From: Plasmodiophora brassicae | Lineage: Eukaryota; Endomyxa; Phytomyxea; Plasmodiophorida; Plasmodiophoridae | Assembly: GCA_039704465.1 (NCBI GenBank) | Contig: JASFAU010000013.1 | Coordinates: forward strand, 434,001-498,000 | Reading direction: 5' to 3' | Length of the DNA stretch: 64,000 nt | Shown here: positions 9,151 through 19,916 of the stretch, piece after piece | Layout of the letters: every line of letters starts with the position of its first letter | Numbering within the stretch: the first letter of the stretch is position 1 | Position numbers and translations under genes: made by a program | Notes under the pieces: model-generated | The model's input: the letters and a program-made list of their open reading frames with translations, nothing else | Database searches by the model: none | Told to the model about the DNA's origin: nothing

Positions 9151-11260
9151 TCATTCATTGGTGTCGAGCAGCGTCGATACTTGCCCTGGGGAGTGCTGCA
9201 GTATGGCCTCCGGATCAGGGTACTGGTTCGCTGGATCACGTATCGCGTCATACAAAACGGTGTACGCGCCAGAGACCACCTGTGCGACGCCGTCTCTTGC
9301 CTAGAGCAGGTGTCATCGACCAGTCATACGTCATTCGTACATGCCCGCGTACCGCAATCCTCAGCTGTGGCAGAACAAGGTGATCACACTGCGGCAACGC
9401 CAGCGTTCCCAGAGAAAACAGCGTCTTGTAGAACGCCTTCATCGTGGACGCCAACGATGCTGCGCTCATGCCTTCGACATGGGACAGCGGCGTGCCCGAT
9501 GCCCTGCTTTCTTCGATCTTCCGGATCAGGTCGGCAATGCCCGCCGACCGAAGCAGGACGGCCGCCTGATCCTGAATCAGCGTCTGCATATACGTCGCCT
9601 GGGACGCCGATATCATATCGATCCGCATGGACGTGAAGGGGAACGGGCGCAGCGCGGCTTGGAGCCTGGTCAGCACGTTCAGGTGGAACACGGCTTTGTC
9701 CGACGTGTTTAGATTGGCGGCGGTCACCGCACACAGCTGAAGAATGGGGTCGATGAACGCAGCAAGGACGGCGTTGAACTCGTCTTCACTCGGCTCCAGC
9801 GTCGCGCTGTAGTTCTTCATCACGAGCGTCAATCTCTCCAGCGCCACGAGGACAACGTCGGGCGTGCGAAGTTGTCCGGTGACGGCTGGCGACGACGACT
9901 GGAGACGCTCGGAATCCCGCTCGAGCAGGGCTGTCCAACAGCGTCAGGCCATTGTTGACGACGGCAATCCAGCCCGCCTTACAGAAGAAATGCGAGTACG
10001 CGTCAGACTGGAGGCCCGACAGCAACGACGCGAACGACGAGTCAGGCGATAGGAGCTGTGACATGACTCGGTGGTAGAACTTCAGGAGCGTCGAGATCTG
10101 GAACACGATGACGTCGTCGGGTTCCGCCTGGAACGCCTGCGCGACCCGAACGCGAAGCGGCCTGGCCAGGCCATCGAACACAGCGTCCAGATGACTTCGA
10201 ACTTCCGCCGACTGCTCCTTGAACAGATCCGATGACGAGCGCCGTCGCCGGTCCGGGCTACGTTTCGTGTCGTACAAGGCGGTGGCCAGATCTCGCTCCG
10301 ACGCGACCGCCTGATGGATCCAGGCCAGCATGTCGCTCGTATAACGCAACGAGTCGTGCGCATGGATCTCGATCGGTTTCGGCATGCCGTTCGGGCCACC
10401 CCTTGTCAACGCATCTGCGAACCGCTGGACCAGCGTCCCTCGCCGCGTTGACGTAATCTCTTGGACGCAGTGGTTAAAGTACGCCGGTCGCTGACGCAGC
10501 ACCTTCAACGACTTATGCAGGACATTGCCGACATCGGGATTGGCGTCGGTAAGCGCTCGGCACGCCATCAAAGTCGCCCGACAGACCGTGTCGAGCGCCG
10601 CCTCCAGCCGCACCGCCATGTTGTCCATGATGTCCAGCCCGGCGCGCTGGTTGTACCTCGACAGCAAATCCTTGCTCTGGTTACGAATGTGATGGATGTG
10701 GTCGATGGCCTCGAAGAACGCGTCGTTGATGACGCCGCTGGCCAGCGACTCTTCATCAGCGGCCGACAGCTGATACGTTCGCACGAATTCGTCCGCGACA
10801 CGGCTCTGCACGTCGATAACGGCGCGTTCCTCGCTAAGCTGAGTAGTGCTCGACATGAGCGCGGCGCTCTTGACCTTGGCGGCGTGCGCGTCAGCGTGCA
10901 ACGAAGCGCACGCCGCCTGCAGGCCATCGATGCAGGTGCGCATGGCATCGAGCTTATCGGCAACAACGTCGAACGCATCAATGAATGCCATGTTCTGCTC
11001 CATGCTGCGTCGTTCGATAATCCGGCCTAGGTTGCGCCGGTTCTGCAGCGAGTTCTCGTCGAAGAACGTGGACAGTTCGCGCAGGGACGCGACCATCGGC
11101 GCCGACGAGTGGTCGCACGCCAGCACATGCTCTACCTTCCGCTGCAACTGCACGACGCGCGCCCGTCAATGCCTCCACCGACTGAACCTGCACGCGATCG
11201 GTCGTACCATTCTGCGGCCACGACGGTGTCCTGCTGACCCCCGTCAATACACACTGCCAT
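9151..11260 (-). CDS. COG6: conserved oligomeric Golgi complex subunit 6
   Basis: Nearly the full COG6 sequence is present: LRELSTFFDENSLQNRRNL, IERRSMEQNMAFIDAFDVV, ALTRGGPNGMPKPIEIHAHD, LRYTSDMLAWIHQAVASE and ISTLLKFYHRVMSQLL. The C-terminal part has FIDPILQLCAVTAANLNTSD and a last exon with QETASHR-region-equivalent ARDGVAQVVSGAYTVLYDAI and ILQHSPGQVSTLL. An apparent frame change near 9930 is a 52-nt GT-AG intron (9982-9931, gtaagg...gacag). A second lies near 9310-9260. COG6 belongs to lobe B of the Golgi tethering complex for retrograde intra-Golgi vesicles. The first short exon is unresolved. A candidate ATG is at 11260 and homology starts near 11150. Confidence 0.95.
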
Positions 11261-11461
11261 TTGTCTAATCTAGTCTAGCCTATTTTTGCGACCCACACTG
11301 GATACAACCTACGATAAGTACGACGTTACGCTGGGCCACATGCCTGCCTGCACAGTTGGTCGGGTCGGGAAACCGAATCCGATGAACGGTACTCGGACGA
11401 TGGGCCGGGTGCGAACCTGGATGAACCTGGCGCATTTGGCCAAATGGCGGAGGTGCGCTCG

Positions 11462-11758
11462 TCAGCGGTCGACCCACCAGCGGGTGAAGGAGGCCGCCGT
11501 GGAGACCTCAAGGCGGGTGGTGCGTTGGAGTCCAACGAGAATGTGAGGCTCAGCTTTGGATAGGCCGACGATGCCGAGTCGACTGAGAAGCAGGGCGGTC
11601 GGCAACGACTGTACAACAAAGTACGGCGTGTGGTCATGTGCTTGGAGTTCATGGCGTTGATGAAATGCTGGGTTGTAGGTCAGAGGCGCACTCTGCCACG
11701 TTGTCCCAACGACGATGGCTAGCCGATGCGTGACGGTTGCCTCTCTTCTGGCAGGCAT
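11462..11758 (-). CDS. hypothetical 98-aa ORF
   Basis: An open frame from ATG 11758 (MPARREATVTHRL) to a stop at 11462 has protein-like composition (ALLLSRLGIVGLSKAEPHIL, RLEVSTAASFTRWW). It lies in a moderate-GC stretch between COG6 and the tRNA gene. I do not recognise a family. It could be an exon of a longer gene, a decayed mobile-element fragment or chance. Confidence 0.25.
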   Translation of the reverse strand: MPARREATVTHRLAIVVGTTWQSAPLTYNPAFHQRHELQAHDHTPYFVVQSLPTALLLSRLGIVGLSKAEPHILVGLQRTTRLEVSTAASFTRWWVDR

Positions 11759-11928
11759 CACGGCGATCGTTATCACGCTTGCCTTGCGACACCGGCATCC
11801 GTCTACCGTGTCCAAGAATTAGCAGGTCGCGAACTGTGGTCAGTTACGTCGAATACACCGCGAACATGTTTGTTTTTCCCATTTCGTTTTGGGGTTTGGC
11901 CGCAGAAAATATCAAGCTGGCACATGCG

Positions 11929-12013
11929 GCGTTCGTGGCCGAGTTGGTCCAAGGCGCTAGATTCAGGTTCTAGTCTTCTTCGGGGGGCGCAGGTTCGAAT
12001 CCTGCCGAACGCA
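11929..12013 (+). tRNA. tRNA-Leu (anticodon CAG)
   Basis: A class II tRNA folds here. The acceptor GCGTTCG (11929-11935) pairs with CGAACGC (12006-12012), with discriminator A at 12013. There is a D-arm TGGCCGAGTTGGTC...GGC, an anticodon stem CTAGA/TCTAG with loop TTCAGGT (anticodon CAG), a variable arm around TCTTCTTCGGGGG, and a T-arm GCAGG-TTCGAAT-CCTGC. The long variable arm and A discriminator fit leucine. The D-arm and TTCGAAT match the internal A and B boxes used by TFIIIC. No intron is seen. A T-rich run (tatatttttttcc) follows and can serve as the Pol III terminator. Confidence 0.96.
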
Positions 12014-12015
12014 GT

Positions 12016-12027
12016 ATATTTTTTTCC
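12016..12027 (+). terminator. Pol III T-tract terminator of tRNA-Leu
   Basis: A run of seven T residues directly follows the mature tRNA 3' end (tatattttttt). This is the usual RNA polymerase III termination signal. Confidence 0.6.
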
Positions 12028-12152
12028 AGCGTCTGCGGTTGAACCACGCACTTCGCCCTTCGCTGCGTAAGCCATAAGCCCATAACCGTCCGAGTGTATG
12101 CTGCTGGTATGGGCCTGCAGTTATCGTTGGAGACACGCCGAGATCGGCACTG

Positions 12153-13835
12153 CTAACGTTGGCAGCTCCAAAGCTTGACGGTGCGGTCGGCACTACAGCT
12201 GGCGAACCGAGCCGCGACCGGGTGCCACTCCACCTGCACGACTTTGCCCGTGTGTTCCTTGATCCTCTGCAACGTGTCGCCGTACCTCGCGTCGACAATC
12301 GCCATCGACGAGTCGAACGATCCAGTCAGGAGCAACTGGTCGTCGGGCGACAGGCTCACCGACCGACAGTCGTCCGAGTGCAGCTGCTCGCGCCACAGCA
12401 TCCTTCTCGTCGCCAGATCGAACGCCGCGACACGCCCATCCGCGTACCCGGCGTACACCGTCCTCGCGATGGTGTCCATCGACACATCCGACACGGGCGC
12501 GTCCACGATACCGTCCACGACCGCAACGCACGTCCCGGACCGCAGGTCCCACTGTCGAACGGTGCGGTCCGCACCGCCCGAGATCAGCGTCTGCCCATCG
12601 GCACTGGCCGCCATCGCGAACACGGCCGCCGTGTGCCCCGTCAGCATTGCCAGCGGTTCCCCTGACCCGCCCAGGTAGTCCCATTGCCGCAGGTGGAAGT
12701 CGCCGGACCCGCCTGTCAGCAGATGCGAGGCGCGCGGGCGGAACCGCACGGCACGCACCGTCCCCGGGTGCGTACCGCGAAGTGCGGTGCAGTTCGTGCC
12801 GGCACCGAGATCCGCAACGCGCACGACTTGCGCCATCCGGTCGTTCGACCCGGTGGCCAGGAAGAGCCCATCGGCGGACCAGTCGATGGCGTAGATGGAG
12901 CCGGCGTGGTGCTCAGCGTATTCGTGCACGACGCGCAGCAGGTCGTCGGTGCACGCCGCCAGGCGCAGGCGACGCGACGCGGACCCGATCGCCAGCATGC
13001 GCGCCTGCGCCGAGAAGCGAATCGAGCGCACCGCGTGCGAGTCCGACAGCGTTGATACGCACTGGAACGCCGATGACGTGCCGCCTTCGACGTCGCCAAC
13101 GTCCCATGCCACCGGGGCGGGCGGCTTCGTGGGACTTTCTTCAGGTGCGAACGCCGGTTGGACGTCGGGTTTCTGGCTGGAATCGTCAATGTCCCGCAGG
13201 ACGGTGAAGGTCCTGGTGAGGTCGGGTGCGGGCGCGGTGCCGGACTTGCTGGCCGCCAGGGACAGCTGGTACAGGATCGAGTGTTTCAGGGCGGTGACGA
13301 GGCGGTTCGGCTGCATGGAGTCGGCGCGTTGTCGTTCGACGTGCGACTGCGGGTAGATGGCGTCGAATTGCGTCCGGATGCGCTCGAAGCATTGCTGGCG
13401 TGCCGAGTGCACCGACCAGAACCGGTAGTCGGGGTGGTCGCGAAGCCTGCCGACGGTGAGGCAGTAGCAGAGCGCGTTGAACTCCGATTTGGAGCAGGAG
13501 TCCTCGAGGGCCTTCAGGTGCTCGACGAGCTCGACGACGGCGGACGACAGATCCTGGCTGTCGACGAGCTCCAGGAACCGCTGGCGGCGCAGTTCGAACG
13601 TGACGAGGCGATGGTCAAAGTTCGCCCGATCGCGCAGCGGTTCGATGAAGCGATGGGCGTCGTCCCACTGGCCGTCGAGGACCAGCTGGCGTAGGAAGTC
13701 GACCTCGCGCCCGTACGTCTCCAGCGTCAGCATCGACTCGCGCTCCAGGCAGCGCATGGCCTCCGGGCACCCGTGACGCTTCAGGTAGTCCAGGATCAGC
13801 AGGATGATCTCATCGTGCCGGATGTGGAGTTGCAT
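12153..13835 (-). CDS. WDR47-like LisH/CTLH-WD40 protein
   Basis: The ORF is intronless, 560 aa, from ATG 13835 (MQLHIRHDEIILLIL). A LisH-CTLH module spans residues about 5-110 (FLRQLVLDGQWDDAHRFIEPL, FELRRQRFLELV), a linker follows, and about seven WD40 blades fill the C-terminal half (SIYAIDWSADGLFLATGSND, VRAVRFRPRASHLLTGG, TLISGGADRTVRQWDLRSG, LTGSFDSSMAIVDA, FASCSADRTVKLWS). The LRQL-LDGQW motif and blade order match WDR47/nemitin, a microtubule-associated protein of neurons and cilia-bearing cells. SMU1-type spliceosomal proteins are the main alternative but fit the CTLH motif less well. The function in this organism is inferred. Confidence 0.85.
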   Translation of the reverse strand: MQLHIRHDEIILLILDYLKRHGCPEAMRCLERESMLTLETYGREVDFLRQLVLDGQWDDAHRFIEPLRDRANFDHRLVTFELRRQRFLELVDSQDLSSAVVELVEHLKALEDSCSKSEFNALCYCLTVGRLRDHPDYRFWSVHSARQQCFERIRTQFDAIYPQSHVERQRADSMQPNRLVTALKHSILYQLSLAASKSGTAPAPDLTRTFTVLRDIDDSSQKPDVQPAFAPEESPTKPPAPVAWDVGDVEGGTSSAFQCVSTLSDSHAVRSIRFSAQARMLAIGSASRRLRLAACTDDLLRVVHEYAEHHAGSIYAIDWSADGLFLATGSNDRMAQVVRVADLGAGTNCTALRGTHPGTVRAVRFRPRASHLLTGGSGDFHLRQWDYLGGSGEPLAMLTGHTAAVFAMAASADGQTLISGGADRTVRQWDLRSGTCVAVVDGIVDAPVSDVSMDTIARTVYAGYADGRVAAFDLATRRMLWREQLHSDDCRSVSLSPDDQLLLTGSFDSSMAIVDARYGDTLQRIKEHTGKVVQVEWHPVAARFASCSADRTVKLWSCQR

Positions 13836-14038
13836 GGACGCCGCCAGCGCCACCAGCACACCGCGCGGGACGACACACCAACACAGCACTACTCACACTG
13901 TGATGCGCTGCTGCTGCTCTGTGCACGCGCGCACTGCTGACCGGTGCAACACGCTCTGACAACACAGTGCCCATTATTATCGATCAAAATCCTCCGATGG
14001 GGTTTTAAAGATGGCATCGCATATCGCATGACAGCGCG

Positions 14039-15642
14039 CTAGTCGTGGTCCCCCATGAAGTCGTCCAGGTCTTCGTCCTTGAGCTCTTCTTCGAGGACCT
14101 CGAGGATCTGGTCATGTTCGGCGGCGCGCTCGTCGCCTTCGTGATCCTTGTCGCCCGGGGCGTTGTGGTACCGCATGGACATGACGGCCGAATTGTACAG
14201 GTCGAGGCAGAACTCGATGCGGCGGTGGAACTGCGCCTGCGGTTCGTTCGTCGAGTACACGTCGTCGTTGTCCGTCGAGTACACGAAGCCCTTCTTGCGA
14301 TCGATCAGCGCGTCGATAACGCCGTCCTTGATAGCCTTGGCGATGATGTACTCGGCATCCTCAACCGAGTTGAGGCTGAGCTTGGACGCGATCTCGGCAA
14401 TCGATATCCGCGAGTACGACAGCGAGATCTTGCGCAGGCCGATCTTGATAACATTGAACCGAAGCCGGGTGATCAGGTTCAGGACGCCGTCCCGCTCGAA
14501 GACCTTGGCATGCGTCGACTGCGCCGTCGTGAAGGCGTTCAGGTCACCGATCCGGACCGCCTGCGTTAGCTGGAAGTACGGCCTCAACGATCGCACCAGG
14601 GTTGGCTCAAAGAAGAGCGACCTTTCCGGAATGTCCCCCATCAGCAGCTGGATAACGACGAGCAGCTTGGTGGCGGCCTGACGGAACCCCACGGCCGCCT
14701 TCGTCGGCGCCTTCCGCAACGCGGCCGACAGGTTGGCAAACGCGTCTGAGTAGTGCAACTGAACCGAGTTGATCTTGCCGACATAGTAGAGGTAGCGAGC
14801 GGTCTGGTAGTTAGAGCGCGCTTCCGGGAACGTGCAATTCAGGCGGAACTTGTCCGCCTGGGCGTACAGGTTCGACAGCAGGTAGTTGCGGATGATCAGG
14901 TTCGTCAGGACCGCTTGGCCAGGCTCATCGTGGCGAAGGCAGGCGCTCCGATGCGCGGCGATCAGGTGCGAGCGCACCTCATGGACCTTGCCGGATCGCT
15001 CCAGGACGAGCGCCCACAACTGGTACGCTCGCGCCGCCAGCCGATCCAGCGACCGACGGTTCAACGACGACACGCGCGTGATGAGATCGGAAATGCATTC
15101 CAGGGCACGAGGCAGCTCACCGTGATCAAATACGAACATGGCGACGACCAGGTGGATGTAGGTTTCCACTTCCGGAATCGGCAGCGTTGAACGCGGGGTG
15201 GGCGCCGGAAGGGCGACGACGGCCTCGTCGTCGGCGTCCAGCATTTGTCCCACGTCGACGGCGGCCGTCAATTTGGCGTGAAGTTTCTGATCGCTGGACA
15301 GGAATTCGTTGATGACCGACGTCAGAATCGGCGTCGACACCCCTTTACGAATCCGGGCGTTGTGCTTCGCACTAGAGACCAAGATACGTTCATCGCGACG
15401 AGGCACACCTTTCTCCAGGGCGCGGATCACATCTCGTATCTCTATCCATATGGTCAGACAACGAGCCGCGATTCTGCAGACAGTGCGTTGCCCCCGCCTT
15501 CGAGCAATGCGACCTTGGCGGGCACAGGCTTCGGGGCAGGCGCCGCCGCCGCCGCCGCCCCAGCATCGGTCGTCGTCGCGCCCTTCTTGTTGGCCTCGGG
15601 CTTCCCGTCGGCCTCGGCCGCCTTCTTGCTGTCGACGCCCAT
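14039..15642 (-). CDS. PSMD3: 26S proteasome regulatory subunit Rpn3/PSMD3
   Basis: The protein of about 509 aa begins at ATG 15642 (MGVDSKKAAEADGKPE, Ala/Lys-rich low-complexity head). A frame change near 15440 is best explained by a 74-nt GT-AG intron (15513-15440) with a CTGAC branch-like site. The rest matches Rpn3: VETYIHLVVAMFVFDHGELP, ARYLYYVGKINSVQLHYSDA, LRKAPTKAAVGFRQAATKLL, the PCI domain (ISLSYSRISIAEIASKL, DAEYIIAKAIKDGVIDALID, QAQFHRRIEFCLDLYNSAV) and an acidic tail DEDLDDFMGDHD. Rpn3 is a PCI scaffold of the proteasome lid. It is transcribed divergently from PCBD across about 330 bp. Confidence 0.96.
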
Positions 15643-15974
15643 CGCCCAACGACGATCGCAACGTGCGTCAACGACAAATGACGACGCTGGCAACTGATAA
15701 TCGACGTTTTTTGCTGTGCGCCGACCGCGACGAACCGAGGCTGATAAAAAGGGGGAGAGCCAGCCACCCCGCTTTGATGAGGTGTCCCCCCTCTCTACGG
15801 TGCCGACCCGTTCCTGTGACTTGTCGCAGTGACGTGTATCTGCAGTCCCTGCAAGTGCGCGCGTCGTCAGATCGCTCCGGTTCACCTGTTGCTATAATAT
15901 TCTACGCGTAGCTGCCGGTCCATTCGCCTGATGTCTGCCGCCTGCGGCGGTGCCTAATTCGGCGCTTGCGAACG
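15643..15974. other. bidirectional promoter region (PSMD3/PCBD)
   Basis: This is a 332-bp spacer between divergent start codons. It holds a polypurine stretch near 15740-15760 and an AT-rich patch ctataatattct (15891-15902). No other gene is seen. Confidence 0.5.
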
Positions 15975-16405
15975 ATGAGGACGGTGTCGCGTCGGCTGCT
16001 GAGCACGACGGCCCGCTTGCTGACCGAGGAGCAACGGCGTCAGCTGCCGTCGGCGTGGAAAGCGGTGGATGGCCGGGACGCGATCCAGCGGCAGTTCGTG
16101 TTTCAGGATTTCAATACCGCGTTCGGGTTCATGACGCGTCCGGTGCAGACTGGGCGTCGCGGCCGACCATTCGTACTGACACTGCGACTAGGCGTCGCAC
16201 TGCTGGCCGAAACGATGAACCACCACCCGGAATGGTTCAACGTTTACAATCGCGTCGACATCACGCTGACGACCCACGACTGCAAAGGCCTGTCCACGAA
16301 CGTCAGCAGTGCGCCCGTTTGCCTAGCCATGCCGGCACTAATCGATTCGTCCAGGACCTGGCGATGGCCAATGCAATCGACAAATTCGCCGAGGCGCATG
16401 TTTGA
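15975..16405 (+). CDS. PCBD: pterin-4a-carbinolamine dehydratase (PCD/DCoH)
   Basis: Three exons encode 107 aa: 15975-16137, 16192-16301 and 16355-16405, with GT-AG introns of 54 and 53 nt. The second intron has a CTAAT branch site. The family signature is complete: [13 protein letters not shown], then [27 protein letters not shown] (read in two overlapping parts across the introns), including the catalytic His pair in NHHPEW. The enzyme dehydrates 4a-hydroxytetrahydrobiopterin during aromatic amino acid hydroxylase turnover. The leader [16 protein letters not shown] is basic, Ser/Thr-rich and lacks acidic residues, so mitochondrial import is likely. The C-terminus ends [10 protein letters not shown]. 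Confidence 0.95.
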
Positions 16406-16454
16406 TAAATGGATTTACTGTAGGCGACGGCTCCCCTCGACTGGTCGCGTGCAA

Positions 16455-17738
16455 TCAGGACAGGTGCTGTCGTGGATGCTGAACAGCAGCGACGATGTCG
16501 AAGATGGGTTCATCCCAGAGCGGACCGGGGCCGACCGCCTCCCGAACGATGCTCGAATAGAAACAGAAGAATCCCATCGTGTAACTACAACGCGACACAC
16601 GACGACGTACATCAGCTCGGGGGGAGGACTGGTCCCCATTTGGCCCCTCTGACCTTAAATGCCAGATCATGTGCGAATGCCCGAAGAAGCAGAACGTTCC
16701 GGGCGACCAGCGCTCCGGGATCTTCGTCACGTGAATGAACGCCCCGATCCCGATGAAGGTTAAGAAGCAGGTGTTTCGGGGGCTGGGCGGCATCGTGTAG
16801 AAGAACGATGTCAGCACGAAGAAGAGCGCCGTCTGGAGACAGACCGTCCATCAAACGTGGACCGGGTGCGACCCTGCTGCTGCACACCGACCAGGTTAAT
16901 CGGCTGCAGGATGAACGGGTCGTGGTCGGTCACCGTCCTGTAATACGTTGCCGCCGACGAGCAGGTCGCCGCTATCGCCATGACGACCCCGAACTCCATG
17001 TACCAGGGCATGCTCGTCCATAACTGGTACCCGTAGTACGTCATCGCGAACGATAGCGAACATATCGCCTGGCCGCTGTCTTCAGCGAACTCGTTGCCAT
17101 GCAGTCGGCGCGAGGAACGTACCAAATTGATGCCGGCGAAGTCCAGGTTGGACCAGAGCGCGTACAGATGGGGGACCTGGTTGAATAGGTGGTAGGCGGA
17201 CGTCAGGACGATGTTGCCGAGGAAGAGCATCATGGCGACGAACTATATTGGGGCCGCCCCTGATCAGCACGTCTGGAACCCACACGAGGCGCTGCGCACG
17301 ACCGACCAGTCCATCGGCGTCGAACCCGGTCTGTTCCTCGATGGCCAGCACGTTGACAGCAAGGAACGACAGGGGCAGGATGCCGAACAGCGACGACCAC
17401 ACGTTGGCGGTCTCGTTATCACAGTGGAACAGCGTGTTCATGGCATGTCGCCAGGTCTCGGGGGCCTTGAACCCGCGGAAGATGAACGGGTTCTTGGCCG
17501 CGTGCGGCGGGAACACGAACCGATGCGCTAGGCCTTCGACATGGCCTTCGTCGTCATGGTCATCGTGCTTCGTGAGGACCGGCGTACGGTACGGGCACGA
17601 CGGATCCGACGATGGGGACGACAGGCTGTCCGACGACGACCCACGATGATGGGTACGAGGTTTCCGTCGCCTGCATCCGGCCAGCGTGAACATCTTGGTC
17701 GGATGCGACCGGGGTGCACCCCCATGCACGCTGGCCAT
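16455..17738 (-). CDS. PAQR/haemolysin-III family seven-TM receptor
   Basis: Spliced minus-strand exons give [97 protein letters not shown] and GHSHMIWHL. The NETxNxWxH-type, S-x3-H and H-x3-H motifs that bind zinc in PAQRs are recognisable. Short introns separate the exons, including one after ..QRL (about 45 nt) and one after WHL. The N-terminal ~100 residues are polar and disordered. PAQRs (AdipoR, progestin receptor, yeast Izh) are membrane ceramidase-like hydrolases or receptors. ATG 17738 ([12 protein letters not shown]) is my start. The frame is open further upstream, so the N-terminus is uncertain. Confidence 0.87.
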
Positions 17739-17883
17739 CGACGCCGATCGGGCAGGTGCCCACCTACCAAGATGACGACCCTCGGTCGGCTGCGAGTTAA
17801 AGCGCAGGCTGCAACGAAGGTGGCGCCCACATGACGTCCTCCGAAACGTAAACACCAGGACCGCGACGATATTACAGGGTGGT

Positions 17884-19594
17884 TTAGAAGTTGGAGAAGT
17901 CGCCATAGCTCGTGCTGACAGGTTTCGTCTTCACCGTCGGCGTTGACGACAGGTGATCCGAGGGGGTGCTTCCCGTGTTGGGTCGCAGATATTTCCCAAC
18001 GGGAACAGTGCCGCTGGTGCTGTTTCGTGCGATCATCGCGTTGCTCATGGACAGGTAGGGCGTTGAGTCCTCTTCGGGCAACGTCTTCGGTTTCTCGTTG
18101 GTCACAGCACCGTCTTCCGGTCCTTCCATGATCTCCGGGAACGGGTCCACGAACACTTCAGTGCTGACGATCGCGATCTTTGCCACAGGCCGATCGTCTT
18201 TATCTGTGGCGACCGCCTCTGCAGCAACACGTAAGCGTCACGGGCGTTTGCACATGAAACACATAATGTACCTATCGCATCAAGGGTTTCCTCGCCACCG
18301 ACAAGCCGTCCAAACACGGTATGCTTTCCGTTCAGGTGAGGCGTGGGACGCAACGTGACGAAAAACTGGCTCTTGTTCGAATCCGGTCCGGCGTTCGCCA
18401 TCGACAGGATCCCTCGACTGTCATGGCGAAGTTCAGGGCGGCATTCATCGCGGAAAGGCACACCCCATGCACTCTCGCCGCCCGTGCCCGTGCCGGTGGG
18501 GTCCCCGCCTTGCACCATGAAGTTGGGGATCAGGCGGTGGAACTGGACGCCGTTATAGTATCCCCTCTGGCAGAGCAAGATGAAATTGTGACAGGCAAAA
18601 GGCGCCAGGGCGCAATCCAACTGGAAGTTCAGCTGGCCCTTCGTGGTCACCAACCGGACGTAGCCCTTCGCGTCAGTCCCCTTCAACTTGGCGTACCGTC
18701 GGGCTCGAAGTTCGGCGTCGTTCAGACGTTCAAGGGTTGTGGACGTAGAAAGCGGCGCTGCCGTGGATGTGAACGAGGACGACGTCGCCCCTGTCGTGAA
18801 GTGATGTGTCGGAATGGCAGGAACGGACGGTTTCTTGGCGGCAGCCGCGGCGGCAACCTTCGCAGGCGCAGCCTGAGCAACATCGTCGAGTCGCTTACGC
18901 TTCGGCAATCGTTTCCCAGTGAACTCCGTTTCAGGTTCAGGCGCAGCAGCAGCATCCGGCGCGTCTTCAGGACGGATGATCAGTTTGGGTGGCCGCGACG
19001 GGTCCTGAATCGTGATGATGTCGCCCTTGGTGAACGCCTGTCCGGAGACGAGATCGGTCCATAGCTTGGGACGAATGTTCAACTCCTGGATGGCTTCATA
19101 CGCAAACACGTTGCCCGACGTGGCGACTACGCACGGGTGAGTGCTCCAGGTCACACACGATGCAGCAGCGTCTGCTTACTGGCAACGATATGTGATGCGC
19201 TCGTGAACTGTTTGAAGGTAAGCGGACAGTGGTACTGCCCATCAGCATTCTTCGCGAACTGAAGTCGGATCAAGTCCTTGACCTCCAGGGGCGTCCCGTC
19301 CACCGGATTCTTCCCAAACTTCTTCACATAGGGAACGATGTTGCTGGATACGGGAGTGTAAACGTGGCGGCGTCACAGATCGAAACGCAAACGACCGTAC
19401 AGGATATCGAATACATCGCCCTGCCGCGTGCAGACGGGATCCGAGAACGGCGTCAGGCCCATCGCGCAGTGGTCAAACGGCAGGCACTTCGCCACGCCGG
19501 CCCGGCTCGCCGCCGCCTTGTGCCCGCCGAACTCGCGCGCCCATTCGGACGCCGTCATGTGCATGCGATCCTTCGTCCGGCTCTTCTTCCCCAT
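17884..19594 (-). CDS. PPIL2: PPIL2-like U-box cyclophilin
   Basis: Start MGKKSRTKDRMHMTASEW is at 19594. A split U-box follows (CLPFDHCAMGLTPFSDPVC; FGKNPVDGTPLEVKDLIRL; YHCPLTFKQFTS; VVATSGNVFAYEAIQELNI). Next are an Ala-rich linker with a bipartite basic patch (KRLPKRKRL) and a complete cyclophilin domain (GQLNFQLDCALAPFACHNFI, FHRLIPNFMVQGGDPTGTG, NKSQFFVTLRPTPHLNGKHT). The C-terminal tail STEVFVDPFPEI is typical of the family. Introns are short. PPIL2 is a nuclear, spliceosome-associated prolyl isomerase with ubiquitin-ligase-type U-box. The stop is at 17884. Confidence 0.95.
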
Positions 19595-19916
19595 GTTCGA
19601 CCAGCGCGCTGGCGTTCGCGACGCACTTTTCCGCGAATGCGCTGTCGCACCGGCACCTCCCTCACCTACTTTACCGCAGTCATGATGACGGGCGAGCTGC
19701 ACGTCGCGTCCCACTGGCGAATGCCGCAGTTCCGCGTGAAGCGACGGTGGTATGTAACAACGCGCGCATGGCTCGGGTGGCAACGCGGTATTCCGTATTC
19801 CTATCCCCGAGCCGTCCGGCGGACGTACCGCAGTCGTGCAGTTCGGTGCGCGGCGCGCGTCGCCATTGCGAGGCACCGGTGCGACGTGGGTGCGCTGGGA
19901 GTGTGGGACGACGACC
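19595..19916. other. bidirectional promoter region (PPIL2/RanBP9)
   Basis: This 322-bp spacer separates divergent genes. The plus-strand frame is partly open here but without recognisable sequence. Nothing else is supported. Confidence 0.45.

Noticed and set aside
9925..9990. Frameshift in COG6
   Set aside because: A canonical 52-nt intron (gtaagg...gacag) accounts for the frame change and gives a protein colinear with COG6.
12153..13835. SMU1 (spliceosomal LisH-WD40) identity
   Set aside because: The FLRQLVLDGQW and RRQRFLELV motifs and the WD40 blade sequences fit WDR47 better.
15440..15470. 20-23 nt intron in PSMD3
   Set aside because: It would restore frame, but a 74-nt intron ending at the same acceptor fits the size range of all other introns here.
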